A DNA stretch of 64,000 nucleotides, taken from positions 86,117,881 through 86,181,880 of the forward strand of contig CM043957.1 of assembly GCA_014529385.2 (NCBI GenBank). The letters are read 5' to 3'. This DNA is from Adiantum capillus-veneris (Eukaryota > Streptophyta > Polypodiopsida > Polypodiales > Pteridaceae). Every line of letters begins with the position of its first letter. Positions within the stretch are counted from its first letter, which is position 1. The notes beneath the pieces were generated by a model. It was not told where the DNA came from, made no database searches, and saw only the letters and a list, made by a program, of their open reading frames with translations. Both the position numbers and the translations under genes were made by a program. Shown piece after piece: positions 22,801 through 33,060 of this stretch.

Positions 22801-24540
22801 TCAAATCTCAATGGTTTCCTGATTGAGAGCTTGGTAATGCCATAATTCCTGACTGATAAAATCTGGATCTAGAAATTTGGAAATAAATAGCCAAAGCCTA
22901 AATAAATCATGAAAATTGTTGAGAAATCCAAGTGAAACATATACAACAGGCACAAGAACATTCTGCATCCGCCCTCCTCTTGAGCGCCATTTGTGATTAG
23001 GAAGCTCAACACAGCCAACATCCCGAGGATCCTCAATGTTTTCTTGCACATCCGAAGAGATCGTACCCGCAATCACACCTGTCCCAAGGGAAATGCTGTT
23101 CCGATCTGCAAGCATCTGGACTCTCCTGGGATTGAATGCTCTGCCCGCAGAGTCGGACAACGTGAATGCAACAATTGAACCTCCTTCTGCTGAAGACCAT
23201 GGCGAGTAAAATTTCACAAGTGGGGTGCCATCTGGTTCAGGATGCCGCAACCTCGAAAGAGAGGAAATGAGCCAACTCGACAAAGTTCGCAATCGGACTG
23301 CAACACCCTTGTAACCAAGCATATCTGCATGATCAAGACCTCTGCAAGAGAAATGCATATCTATGCTTGCCCTGTGCATTCGGGATGGGTTACTGCTCTG
23401 TGGAGTCTCTTTCCCATGCCTTGATCCAACTCTTGACAATCCCAAAGACTCCTTATGTGCATACAATTCTGTAAAACTGGGAGTGTTCACATTACCCGGT
23501 GACTCTTCTTCGAAAGAGAAGTCACGCATTGAACAAGTCCTTCTGTGCCCTGGATTATCCCTTAACAGCTGTACATGGGGATCAATTGCATGTATAGACA
23601 CCTCTGAAGATTCATCTGGACTCGATGAAGGATCTTGCTTTGTTACTATCTTCACCATACCAATAGCTCTGGCCCTAAAGGAATCCCCCAAGGTCCGAAG
23701 AACCGATTTTTTAATCACGAGGCATCCAAAGCCGGTAGGATCCTCACCAAATACAAAGTAAAAAGAACAAATCAAGAAGTCAGGGGAGAAAAGAGCCAGC
23801 CCCAAAGACTCTGAAAACTTGGCATCAACACTCGTCGCATCCAAAAGCACATGCCATCCTTCCTGCTGAGCCTCTGGAATCCATTGCGACGAGTTCTTGC
23901 AACCGGTGACACGGGATGTGTAAGGGTATGCAAAAAGGCCCTTGTTCCCGACCCTTTGTGAGCTTGATTTCCTCTTACTTTGCAGCTTCTGGCGCAAATC
24001 ATCTGCATCAATCCTAGACAGAGGATTGATTAGATTTGCTGACTGGATGTGGGCTCCTTTCAAATGAGCACATTCTCTAACGGCTTCGATGTTCTCACAT
24101 TCATGATCGTAGGCAAAGAGGAAGTTGTGCGCTTCATGAAAGGGATATGAATGGGCCAGAAGCTTGAAAGCTGAAAGAGCATTAGCAGTAAAAACTATGT
24201 AGTAACCATCTTCATCCAAGCTAAGGTACCGAAGGATGCGGTTCCTGAAGAAGCTCTCCGTGCTCCCGCCTTCCATGTACATGGCATGAGTGGCCAAGTT
24301 CGCAGACGTGGGAGACAAGCCGATGCCGAAACCACCATACAATTCGGGATTCCTCTGTAGGCTTGAGAAGAGACCAATTCCAGTGTAGTCCAGACATACA
24401 TGGCCTTCCTTATCAAGATGTGGATACTCGTCATGCCGCAAAGCATCAATGACCATTGTACTTTTGTAAGAAGGATAGAGAGAAAGGAACTCCCCAAAAG
24501 ACTCATCTTGGCTAGTTGCATAAGACACTGAAACTTTCAT
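22801..24540 (-). CDS. molybdenum-cofactor-sulfurase-like protein (PLP-dependent transferase fold), MOSC-less
   Basis: An intact 579-residue single-exon frame, the only convincing host gene here. Residues 17-60 (FLSLYPSYKST, LRHDEYPHLD, HVCLDYTGIGLFS) match the N-terminal part of the ABA3/MOCOS cysteine-desulfurase-like domain. ESFFRNRIL (95-103), YYIVFTANALSAFKLLAHSYPF (113-134), YDHECENI (144-151), GLFAYPYTSRVTG (201-213), GWHVLLDATS (228-237) and PTGFGCLVIKKSV (268-280) follow in order. The C-terminus (VSLGFLNNFHDLFRLWLFISKFL, ALNQETIEI) is the family's usual ending. There is no C-terminal MOSC domain, matching the shorter MOCOS-like paralogues of land plants, which are often intronless. 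At the position of the PLP-binding Lys of true MOCOS (SFYK-FG-PTG) there is Phe262 (SFYFVFGEDPTG), so classical desulfurase chemistry is doubtful. The ATG chosen is the first after an in-frame TAG. The N-terminus seems short, so an upstream exon cannot be excluded. The true function is unknown. Confidence 0.9.
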   Translation of the reverse strand: MKVSVSYATSQDESFGEFLSLYPSYKSTMVIDALRHDEYPHLDKEGHVCLDYTGIGLFSSLQRNPELYGGFGIGLSPTSANLATHAMYMEGGSTESFFRNRILRYLSLDEDGYYIVFTANALSAFKLLAHSYPFHEAHNFLFAYDHECENIEAVRECAHLKGAHIQSANLINPLSRIDADDLRQKLQSKRKSSSQRVGNKGLFAYPYTSRVTGCKNSSQWIPEAQQEGWHVLLDATSVDAKFSESLGLALFSPDFLICSFYFVFGEDPTGFGCLVIKKSVLRTLGDSFRARAIGMVKIVTKQDPSSSPDESSEVSIHAIDPHVQLLRDNPGHRRTCSMRDFSFEEESPGNVNTPSFTELYAHKESLGLSRVGSRHGKETPQSSNPSRMHRASIDMHFSCRGLDHADMLGYKGVAVRLRTLSSWLISSLSRLRHPEPDGTPLVKFYSPWSSAEGGSIVAFTLSDSAGRAFNPRRVQMLADRNSISLGTGVIAGTISSDVQENIEDPRDVGCVELPNHKWRSRGGRMQNVLVPVVYVSLGFLNNFHDLFRLWLFISKFLDPDFISQELWHYQALNQETIEI

Positions 24541-25195
24541 CTTTGTAGGTAGGAAATGCTATCGAATACGACTAGAGTACATAAATGCTGCCACCGCTGA
24601 CATCTTCTTATCCAAAAGAAAAGACCGCTGAGGAAGCCAAAAGCTTGGAAGACAGACGAAGGGAGAATACTGCCGATGGATGACTCCTCTGGTGCATGCT
24701 GAGGAAGCAAGCAGGTGCTCATATGAATATTAGCAACATAGGTTAACTGGGTTTGATTCAAGCTTCAAACGCTCCATAGAGCCAAAGGAGCCGAGCTAAA
24801 GCAGAGAGTTGAGAAGCTCTGCAACGCGTTTTACCAGAAGAATGACATCCCATAGAATCTGGGGCAACGAAGTCAACCAAAAGTAATAGAGAGAAACAGT
24901 ACCTGCAGGCTGCAGGCCATACTCTCATACCGATTAGGAAGAGAGACGTTTAAAGGAAAGAGGCTCGGCGCCGCTATTGATGGTGGGTGGATCTGCTCTG
25001 ACATCGTGCTGGCTCTCGTGGGTTCTTGGAAGGTCGCACCTGATTTTGTTGTTTGACCGGGCAAATTTGGATCATTGGAATGGGCATCAGGGATCTCAAG
25101 GGTCAGTTCATGATACATATTTGAATCAATCTGAACGGTAAATTTAACATATTTTACCTAAAATTAGAAGGGGTACTAAAAAGATTTTTCAAAAT
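24541..25195 (-). promoter_or_regulatory. upstream (5' UTR/promoter) region of the MOCOS-like gene, duplicated elsewhere
   Basis: Directly upstream of the start codon. From about 24580 outward it is homologous to 43945-44655 in the same orientation (shared blocks such as GGATGACTCCTCTGGTGCAT and GAGCCAAAGGAGCCGAGCTA). No TATA box or binding site can be assigned with confidence. A small frame at 24537-24761 is probably not coding. Confidence 0.5.
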
Positions 25196-26235
25196 TTGTC
25201 GCTAAGAACATTTGGGCCCCTCATCTTTCGCGAGAGATGAAGGTTTTTCTTTGGAAAGTACTTTGGCGAGCGCTACCTATGGGCGTGAAGATTCAAGCTA
25301 GAGATATTGGTCCTGATAGATGCTCCCTCCCTTGTTCAAGGAGTACCCCAACAGTGAGCGACCTGGCAGGAAAGATTTGCAAGTGGGTGCAGAAGACCTG
25401 GAAGATTGAATTCTTCAAGAACGACCTCTTTCTGGGTGGGATGGTTTGCAAGAGGCATGCACTACTTATCGACACACAGATTGTCAAATTCTTTTACTTC
25501 AAACACGTGTGGAAGGCCAAGAAGTGTCGAGTTTTCGAGAACACCCTAGAAACAACTAGACTCACTGAGATTATACAAAAAAGCAGGGAAGCGATTGTCG
25601 TCAGGGAGGCATATGAACTTAGATGGCTATTAAGGCCACTATGACTGAATAGTTCGGTTGGGTGCTTTCTTTTGTAGGTCTCTGGCAAGGTGTCATGGGG
25701 TGGCTCCCCTGTCAGACGATGTATCTATGGTTATTGAGGAGGCGTCATGGCTCGGCTCGAGCATGACTTGAATTTGTAATTCTTTGGATAAGCTAATATA
25801 TCACACTCATATTTTTGAGTTTTGAAAAAAGTAAAATAAAAAACCCTTTTCCTTCTTTTAATCGGTAAACTTCTTTTTTGTCCTTTGAAGGGCGTCGAAG
25901 CCTTCCAAAATGAGCCCTGGATGGGATCAACTGTTGGCTTGTGCGCTTTTGTAAATTCAGGTAGAATTTGTAACCTCAGTGATATAGTAATTTCAACAAG
26001 GATGTGATTGACGATTTGGCCTTTGTGCAAATCCTTCTCAGTGTGATTTCAGAAGGAAAATGCCACATTTGAGGGGGTAATATCTATATAAATTTGAAAT
26101 TTATAACTCTATTTTCTACAACTTGAGAGGGATTTAGTTCCTTCTCATGAAAGTAATTTAAAAGGTTGGACAAGCTTTCGATAAAACAAAAATGTCTTTC
26201 TTTAGTGGGCATCAAGGCGGCAAGGCTGGCTCATT
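24580..26235. repeat. paralogous segment A (with LINE insertion)
   Basis: Collinear with 43945-45068. The match is interrupted only at about 25196-25838, where this copy carries a LINE fragment. It resumes at CCTTCTTTTAATCG and ends at GGCTCATTCT. The coding region of the MOCOS-like gene is not part of the duplicated segment. Confidence 0.85.
25196..25838 (+). mobile_element. 5'-truncated LINE 3' end (zf-RVT) inserted in segment A
   Basis: The frame from 25237 starts MKVFLWKVLWRALPMGVKI, the start of the plant LINE zf-RVT region. It continues MVCKRHALLIDTQIVKFFYF, homologous to the LINE at 17640-18960, and is followed by a similar 3' UTR and an A-rich tail (GAAAAAAGTAAAATAAAAAA). The paralogous segment at 43945-45068 lacks it, giving the empty site. 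A clear target duplication is not visible. The ORF is intact at 135 codons but is only the C-terminal piece. Confidence 0.85.
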
Positions 26236-27513
26236 CTAGTGTTCACAACAAACCTGTAAACAATTACAATGCATCTACTAGGTTTGGTTTCTACCTGTGA
26301 AATAAGAATTTACAATTTGAAAAAACTATAAAATTTTTCCTGCTTTAGTTATAATTTTCAAAAAACCCTACAAAACCCGTAAATTTCAAAAGCCCAATTT
26401 TTTCTATTTGTTTGAAAAAATGTTCTTTGGGAACAGTGGCCCATTCCCATAAAGTTTGTCAAAAGGACTCTAACATATGTGCACTTGAAGTATATGGAAG
26501 CCCACTTGGTATTGTAAACTTGGAGCATTGTATATTGTCACATATTAAAAAATTTAAAGCAAGAAAATCTATTGCCTTGGTTTTGCTCACAGCCCCTAAA
26601 TTCAAGTGTGTCATCGGCTTAATGCATCTTGCCAAGACTTTTCATCAAGCCATTAAGTCAAACTTTATATGGATATAATGCTAATTCGATCTTGCAACGA
26701 CTTCTCATACCTTCTTTTAAGTCAAAATTCATGTTTATACAATACTATGTGTACTCTTTTTTGGTCTCCATTCATAGCCACAAAGCCACAAGTCCAATTT
26801 CTTTCACTTAGTTCATGCTCTCCTTAGTTATTTAAATCTAAATAGTTTTGACATATTTGTCCATAGATGGAGATTGCATTTACATGTCATACAACGATTG
26901 TGGGTCCTTGGAGCACAAATACCAATGGATTCATAAAGAGTGCATCCATGTGTCACATTGAGCGCCGCTTTGGTTTTCGGACTTGCTAAAACCGCCTTCT
27001 AACTATTTCAATCCCTTCCTATCATGTGGGACCTACGTTCCCAAAGTAGTGTATGTAGGATTGAATGTGCAGTGTTTGTTGGCAAACTAATCTTTATGTA
27101 AACTCCCTTGTCTTAATGCCTAGAATAAGGCTTTAGAAAGCCATGGAATTCTTGGACCTTATATAAAGCTTGTCAATTAGTGCCACTTGGTAAATTGTAA
27201 TCTAATGGCAAATATTTTTGGCCTACAAAGGCATTAGTAGTTTGATTGGGTGGGGTTTTTTTTTCTCCCGAACTCGCAATAGTGAGCAATTATATATATT
27301 ACAAAATAAAAAAAGTTATAATGAAAGCCATGTTCCAACCGAGCCATGGCATTTACCAACAATCGACCCATCAAATCATCCAAACCATACGACCATATAT
27401 CGACTGACAAAGGGAGCCACCTTGAGACCAATAAGTAGCAACACAAAACCAAGATTGACATGGGGTTGCCACTAAGGAGAAAGCCTTGTCACAAAAATCC
27501 CCTTGACCACCAA
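26236..27513. other. no gene recognised
   Basis: AT-rich sequence with short frames (for example 26412-26678) that show no family features. It ends at the copia target duplication GCCAG (27514-27518). Confidence 0.5.
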
Positions 27514-27518
27514 GCCAG

Positions 27519-27729
27519 TGTGGGGACGTAGTGCGCGTGTATAGAGTGTGTGCAAGAGAGGGAAGGAGAAGGGGGAAGGGGATGAAGTAGAGAATACACA
27601 GCAGGGAGTTGGGTTAGTGGAGAGGAAAGTGAGAGAGTGGTCAACTCTCTCACTTTCTATCCCTATATTCATTAGGTAAGAAAGTAAACAGTGGCGGTTT
27701 CCCATGGCCACCTGGCCTACACCCCAACA
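27519..27729 (-). repeat. Copia-2 3' LTR
   Basis: 211-bp LTR, the downstream LTR in element orientation. It contains GTGCGCGTGTATAGAGTGTG and CTATATTCATTAGGTAA, shared with the other LTR. Confidence 0.92.
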
Positions 27730-27744
27730 ACCAATGCATCTCGT

Positions 27745-29390
27745 ATGACATGGTATCTGACTTCTATGTGTTTCTATGTGTTTCGACTTTGAGTGAAACA
27801 CCGGATTCTTTGTCAAAGAAATGGCACTCTGACTATCACAATGTAGTACTGGAAACTCGTGAATGCCCAAATCTCCCACTAGACGAGCTAACCATATGGC
27901 TCCCTTACTGGCGTTAGACACAGCAACATATTTTGCCTCAGTGGTAGATGAAGACGTGCAGTCTTGGAGACACGATCTCCAAGAGATAGCTGCTCCAGTA
28001 AACATGAACACATAGCCAGATGTGGATCTTCTACAATCCACGCAACCCGTATAATCCGCATCCGTGTAACCTACAATAGATGCATCACTGTTTTCGAAGC
28101 GTAAACACTTGCTAGCTGTACCTTTCAAATATCTGATATTCTTCACTGCTTCCCAATGCTTCTTGCCAGGGTTTTCCATGTACCTACTAATCACTCCCAC
28201 TACATGTGCAATGTTTGGTCTTGTGGCTACCATAGCGTACATCAAACTACCAACTGCTGAAGAATATGGCACTTTCGCCATTTCCTCTTTCTCTGCCACT
28301 GTCTTGGGAGAATCTTCCTTGCTAAGTTTGGAGTATGCTTGCATTGGGGTACTCTATGACTTCCCCCCCGGCATACTAAAACGTTGCAAGACTTTATGGA
28401 TGTACTTTTCTTGAGATAATTCAAGAATTCCACGTTTCTTGTCTCTCTTGATGTGCATACCAAGAAAGTGATTGGCATCTCCCAAATCCTTCATGGAAAA
28501 CTAAGTGCTTAGCACCTTTTTCAACTGATTGATATCATCAATTGATTTGCCTGCGCGATAAGCATATCATCTACATACAAGATCAAGATGATTAAAGAAC
28601 CATTGTTCAATCTCTTTGTGTATAAGCAATGATCCTCTTGACTTCTTATGTAACCCTGAGACTGCATGAATTTGCCGAATTTTTGATACCACTGCCTTGA
28701 ACCTTGCTTGAGGCCATAGAGTGCCTTTTTAAGTCTACAAACCAATTTTGCCCTCGTTCGCTTTTGGTTTTCACATATGAAGCCCTCTGGTTGTTTCATG
28801 TAGACATCTTCATCTAGATCCCCGTGAAAAAATGTTGTGTTCACGTCCATTTGGACAAGTTCCATGTCTTGGATAGCAACCAAGCCAAGCACAGTGCGAA
28901 GTGTAGTCATCTTGACTATTGGAGAGAAAATCTCATCAAAATCCACACCTTTTTGTTGCTTGAAACCCTTGGCAACTAGACGAGCCTTGTACCTAGGCTC
29001 GGGATCTTCCATTGTATACTTCTTCTTATATACCCACTTGCAAGGTAAAGCATTTTGGCCTTTTGGTAATTGAACCAAATCTCGTGTCTCATTAGCCACA
29101 ATCGAATTGTATTCTTATTGCATAGCCTGCTCCCACTTAATGATATCGTCCATTTGTATAGCTTCTTTGTAGCAGGTTGGCTCTCCACTGCCAGTGACCA
29201 AAATGTGGTGCATACCCGGCTCAAACCGCTCGGGCGCACGTGATACTCTTACAGAGCATCTCAGTGCCTGATTGCTGGACTCTGCTCTCTTCGGAGCAAT
29301 AGTAGTATCTTGCACTTGAGGATTAGGTGCAACACTATCGAACTGAGTTGGTTCGGAGGCCACATCCTCAAAACGAACGCGTCTGTACTC
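27745..29390 (-). pseudogene. Copia-2 reverse transcriptase and RNase H
   Basis: The RT (RVT_2) piece at 29099-28521 has KWVYKKKYTMEDP, YKARLVAKGFKQQKGVDFDE, FSPIVKMTTLRTVL, MDVNTTFFHGDLDEDVYMKQ, KALYGLKQGSRQWYQKF and the catalytic YVDDML. Its first codons are separated by a TAA from the preceding DDIIKWEQAMQ. After a stop near 28500, the RNase H part (28344-27745) has PYSSAVGSLMYAMVATRPNI, GYTDADYTG, the Glu of STTEAKYVA and HCDSQSA, the expected acidic residues. It ends in a frameshift after HSKSKHIE. The catalytic boxes are intact, but the frame is broken at least three times. Confidence 0.9.
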
Positions 29391-29879
29391 TCTTTAATGG
29401 GCTTCTGGTGCATTTTCGATTCATTGAAAATATCATGTGAGCTACAAATGACTTTGTTGGATTCTGGGTGCCAGAGACGATAGCCCATCTCTCCATTTGC
29501 ACCATAGCCAATAAAAATGCATTTGTGTGACCTGGGATCTAACTTGCGATGAAGTTCTTTGGGCACATGTGCATATGCCTCACATCCAAATACACGTAAA
29601 TGCTCATAGCTTGGCGTTTTGCCAGTCCACAATTCCTCTAGAATTTTGAAATTCAAAGGAGAACTAGGTGACCTGTTGATGATGTGAACTGTTGTCAGAA
29701 CAGCTTCCCCCCAAAACTCCGGAGTAAGCTTCGTCATGGACATCATAGAGATAACTCGCTCTTGAATCATGCGATTCATTCTTTCAGCTATCCCATTTTC
29801 TACAGGTGTGTATGGAGCAGGAAACTACCGACGAATGCCTCTTTGATTGCCAAACTCCTTGAACTCTGTGGAGACATAT
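29261..29879 (-). pseudogene. Copia-2 integrase, C-terminal half
   Basis: Begins at the gypsy junction with YVSTEFKEFGNQRGI, then YTPVENGIAERMNRMIQER (third catalytic residue Glu within NGIAER), FWGEAVLTTVHIINRSP, then the copia connector motif FGCEAYAHVPKELHRKLDPR and FIGYG. One TAG interrupts RR*FPAP. The N-terminal half continues at 37359. Confidence 0.9.
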
Positions 29880-30691
29880 TGTAATGGAAATGGCCTAATA
29901 ACTTGTAGAATAGCGGAATTAAGAGAATTAGAGTGAGCAACTTTGTGAGATTACTTTGAGAGCAGAGAGGGTGACCTTAATTGGTAGTAGCAACTTAATC
30001 ATAACACTTAATTAAATAAGCATGGAAAATACATTTGCAAGAGAGAGAGAGAGTTAAGAGAACATGACAACAATTGAGGATCGGATTTATGTGGAGCCGG
30101 TCCCCCCTCCAATAGGCATTTGTATTATAGATTCTCCCATTAAGAGAGACTTGGTACAATACAATTTTTGTGTTCCTTGAGACCTCTTTGGCGGTATGAA
30201 GAAAGAAGCTTCATACACCAAGCTTTTGCTTAAGAGCAACAATCAATCTTAGCTTGAAAACAATCAAGAACTTGTGAACATCATTAATCCTTGTGCTCCC
30301 TAAATCATTTGAATGCATGAAGATGTAAACTTTTATGCATCAACTTGGGCCCAAAGAAACAATTAATCTACTTTGCAATAACAATTAATCTACTTGCATT
30401 TAGTAATTAATCTACTTGCAATAATCCATTAGCCTTCTTGCAATAAGCATAACATAAACTTTGTAGAAATCATTAACTATCCCAAGCCTCAATGCCAAGA
30501 CCTCAAACACCTTCGAAGGTGAAGAGAGCTAGTAGGGAATGAGGGTAGGGAAGAGGAAGAAGAAACTTTTCATAGGAGAAAGAATTAGTTCCTCACTTAT
30601 CATAACTCTTCTTGCTAGCATACATAATAGCATAGTAATGAAGATGGAAAGCTTAAGCATTGAAGCATGGCTCTTGGTTGGATTTTCACTC
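29880..30691 (-). repeat. Gypsy-2 3' LTR, truncated
   Basis: Collinear with 35747-36550 (TGTAATGGAAATGGCC to TTGGTTGGATTT.CACTC). It then jumps directly into internal sequence homologous to 13320-13370 (CTCGACTATGAGG), so about 800 bp of LTR plus the polypurine tract are deleted. Confidence 0.9.
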
Positions 30692-33060
30692 CGTCGTCCT
30701 CGACTATGAGGTACAAGAGATAAAGCCATAGTCGTTAGTCAATCTTACTTAGCGGGTAGAGGATCCCCTTTTTACCCTACGACATCTTTTCAAGATGGAT
30801 GACTAATCCATTTGGTGCTTGGGAGACATAGTTGCCGCAAGATGTCTACTCTTTAGTCCATTTCATTCTCCCAAAGTAGAGTGACAAATTCTACTTGGTG
30901 TTTGAGAGACGTGGTCACCACAAACATGATCCTAAGTATGCATACTTCTTAAAATTTGTGCACAAAAACATAAAGAGAGAGTCTTATAAGACAAAAACAT
31001 TGATCATTTAAAATGCATTTCTTTTACATTTGCTTGCTCTTTTGTATCATTGTAAGCATCATTAACAAGGTTCATATTATCCTTAAGCTATGTTCTTCGC
31101 ATGCATTTAGCATTTTTGAAAGGAAATTCTTAAATTAAATAAGATACTGTCAGTAATCTTACCATTTCTTAATACCTTGTGTTCATGTCGAAGGATGAGC
31201 TTGGTTTGGAGCTCCTCTTCTTCATCCTCGATCTTTGGTGGGTCTTCAATTATGGCCACTCTTGGTGGCTCTCCTTTATAAGGCTTGAATAGGCTCTCAT
31301 GAAAAATATTATGTATGAGCCAGTAGTCAGGCAACTTAGTCAGGCAACGTTAATTGATAAGCCATCTTGTGGATGGGCTTGAAAATTTAGGAGGGGGCAT
31401 AGTATCTTTGTGTTGGCTTAGCATAATACCTTTAGTGGCCCATAGGATTTTTGCGTGGAATTTGCCTTAGATGAGCCTTGGGGAGGTTTAGTAAGACCCA
31501 ATTTTTTTCCTTTTTTTTTCTTTAAAAGCTAAGGCTCTTTTGTGCTTAGTAGCAACAGCACCTTTTTCCTTTGTACTGAAGGCTAAGGCTCTTTTGTGCC
31601 TAGTGGCAATAGCCTCTTTTGCCTAGCTATTAGATGGATATAGCCTCTTTAACCTTCTAAAAAGATTCATTTTGATCTTGGCTATACTCATTTGTAATGA
31701 AGATCTTCCCAGATACCTTATGCTACAAGGGACTTTTGGATCTTCCGTTTTTAACCTTAAAAGGTACTATCACCGTAGAAATATGTTCAATGTCATTAGA
31801 GACATACTATTGATAGGGTAAGTAGTTCTTCCATTTTAAGCGTTGATCTACTTCCAATCATAGGCTTTTAGTAGATCAAGAATCATTAGTTTAGCTATTT
31901 TCCTTTTGGCCATCCGTTGGGAATAGTAGGCCGAGAAAAAGAGTGTTAAACTAGTTCTGGTAGAGACTCTACGAGAAATTAGCGGTCATGGTAGGATTTC
32001 TATCCGATGCAATTAGATGTTGGCAAGCCATGGTCCCTTTATCATACTTTGTCTTTTGGTATACCATACATTTTGAAACATACTCTTGTATGTTCTTGTT
32101 TCTTGGTAAGCCTATACAAGTATGCTTCTATTCCTAGATGAGTAGGTTTGCATACTTGTTTGCCCGGCATATGGGAGGAGTATGGGAAGTGATTAAGACA
32201 TAGCCGAGGTATGGAAGATAACCGTCCTCTAAAGTGAATGGCTCTTTTTTCTTCCGTTTGTAAAGGCTATTACCATATTCCTAAAGTCTAAGTTAGTAGC
32301 ATATTTAACTATCATAAAAGATGGTTCATTGTAAGTTGATATTGTTACCCTATCTACTCTTGGCCATTGTGAAAGTGCATTCGCCACTTGATTGTGCTTG
32401 CCAGCAACGTGAGCAGCTATAAAAATTAAATTGCAAAAAGAAACTCGCCTACCTCATTTGTTTGTCGGATAGCTTGGTTTGCATCATGGATGGAGTCCTC
32501 AAGAAGTACTTCCATGTGTCTACGGCATGTAAAACATCTCGTAGCTCCTTTTGTATATGCCTAACATTCGCTCATTGGATTGACTCTTGTATGCTATGGC
32601 ATGCCCTTCTTGACGGCAATCACCCAAGCATTACAATGGACCTCAAATAGCTTTGAGATATCCCGTGGTGTAAGCATGAGTTGAGAGATAAGCTTCTCTT
32701 TGAATTTTTCAAAAGCATTTTTCTCTTTTGTAGTCCAACATTCTTTTTTGTTAAGTCATGTATTGGACCGACTATAAGCATGAATTTTTTTAACGAAGAT
32801 TCTATTGTATGCACTCATACCTTTAGAGCTTTGTGTCTCATGTAGATTCCTTGGATTACGCCATCCTTTTATTACCTCTACCTTTTGTGGATCGATACAG
32901 ATACCACTTTGAGAGATAATGTGACTTAATTATTGAATCTCAGTTCATGCTATTTCCTTTTGATCTCCTCTTGTGGAGCTTGTGAAGCTCAATAAGGAGG
33001 CTTATTAGGCAGTGAGCTTCGTGGTAGAAACTCCATTGCATGACCATTGTCCCCTCATTG
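30692..33060 (-). pseudogene. Gypsy-2 pol remnants (RT, RNase H, integrase tail)
   Basis: The minus-strand fragment at 31334-31107 reads LIHNIFHESLFKPYKGEPPR with HEHKVLRNGKITD, the post-integrase region leading to the chromodomain. RT/RNase H traces lie near 32650-33000 (SSLKKFMLIVGPIHDLT matches the Gypsy-1 IAKFSQIVGPLHDLT). Everything else is frame-shifted. No complete catalytic box was found. Confidence 0.7.

Noticed and set aside
23242-23761. Plus-strand frames inside the MOCOS-like gene
   Set aside because: Shadows of the minus-strand coding sequence.
24537-24761. Minus-strand frame directly upstream of the MOCOS-like gene as a first exon
   Set aside because: It overlaps the duplicated upstream segment, shows no family residues, and the chosen ATG follows an in-frame stop. 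A splice junction could not be supported.
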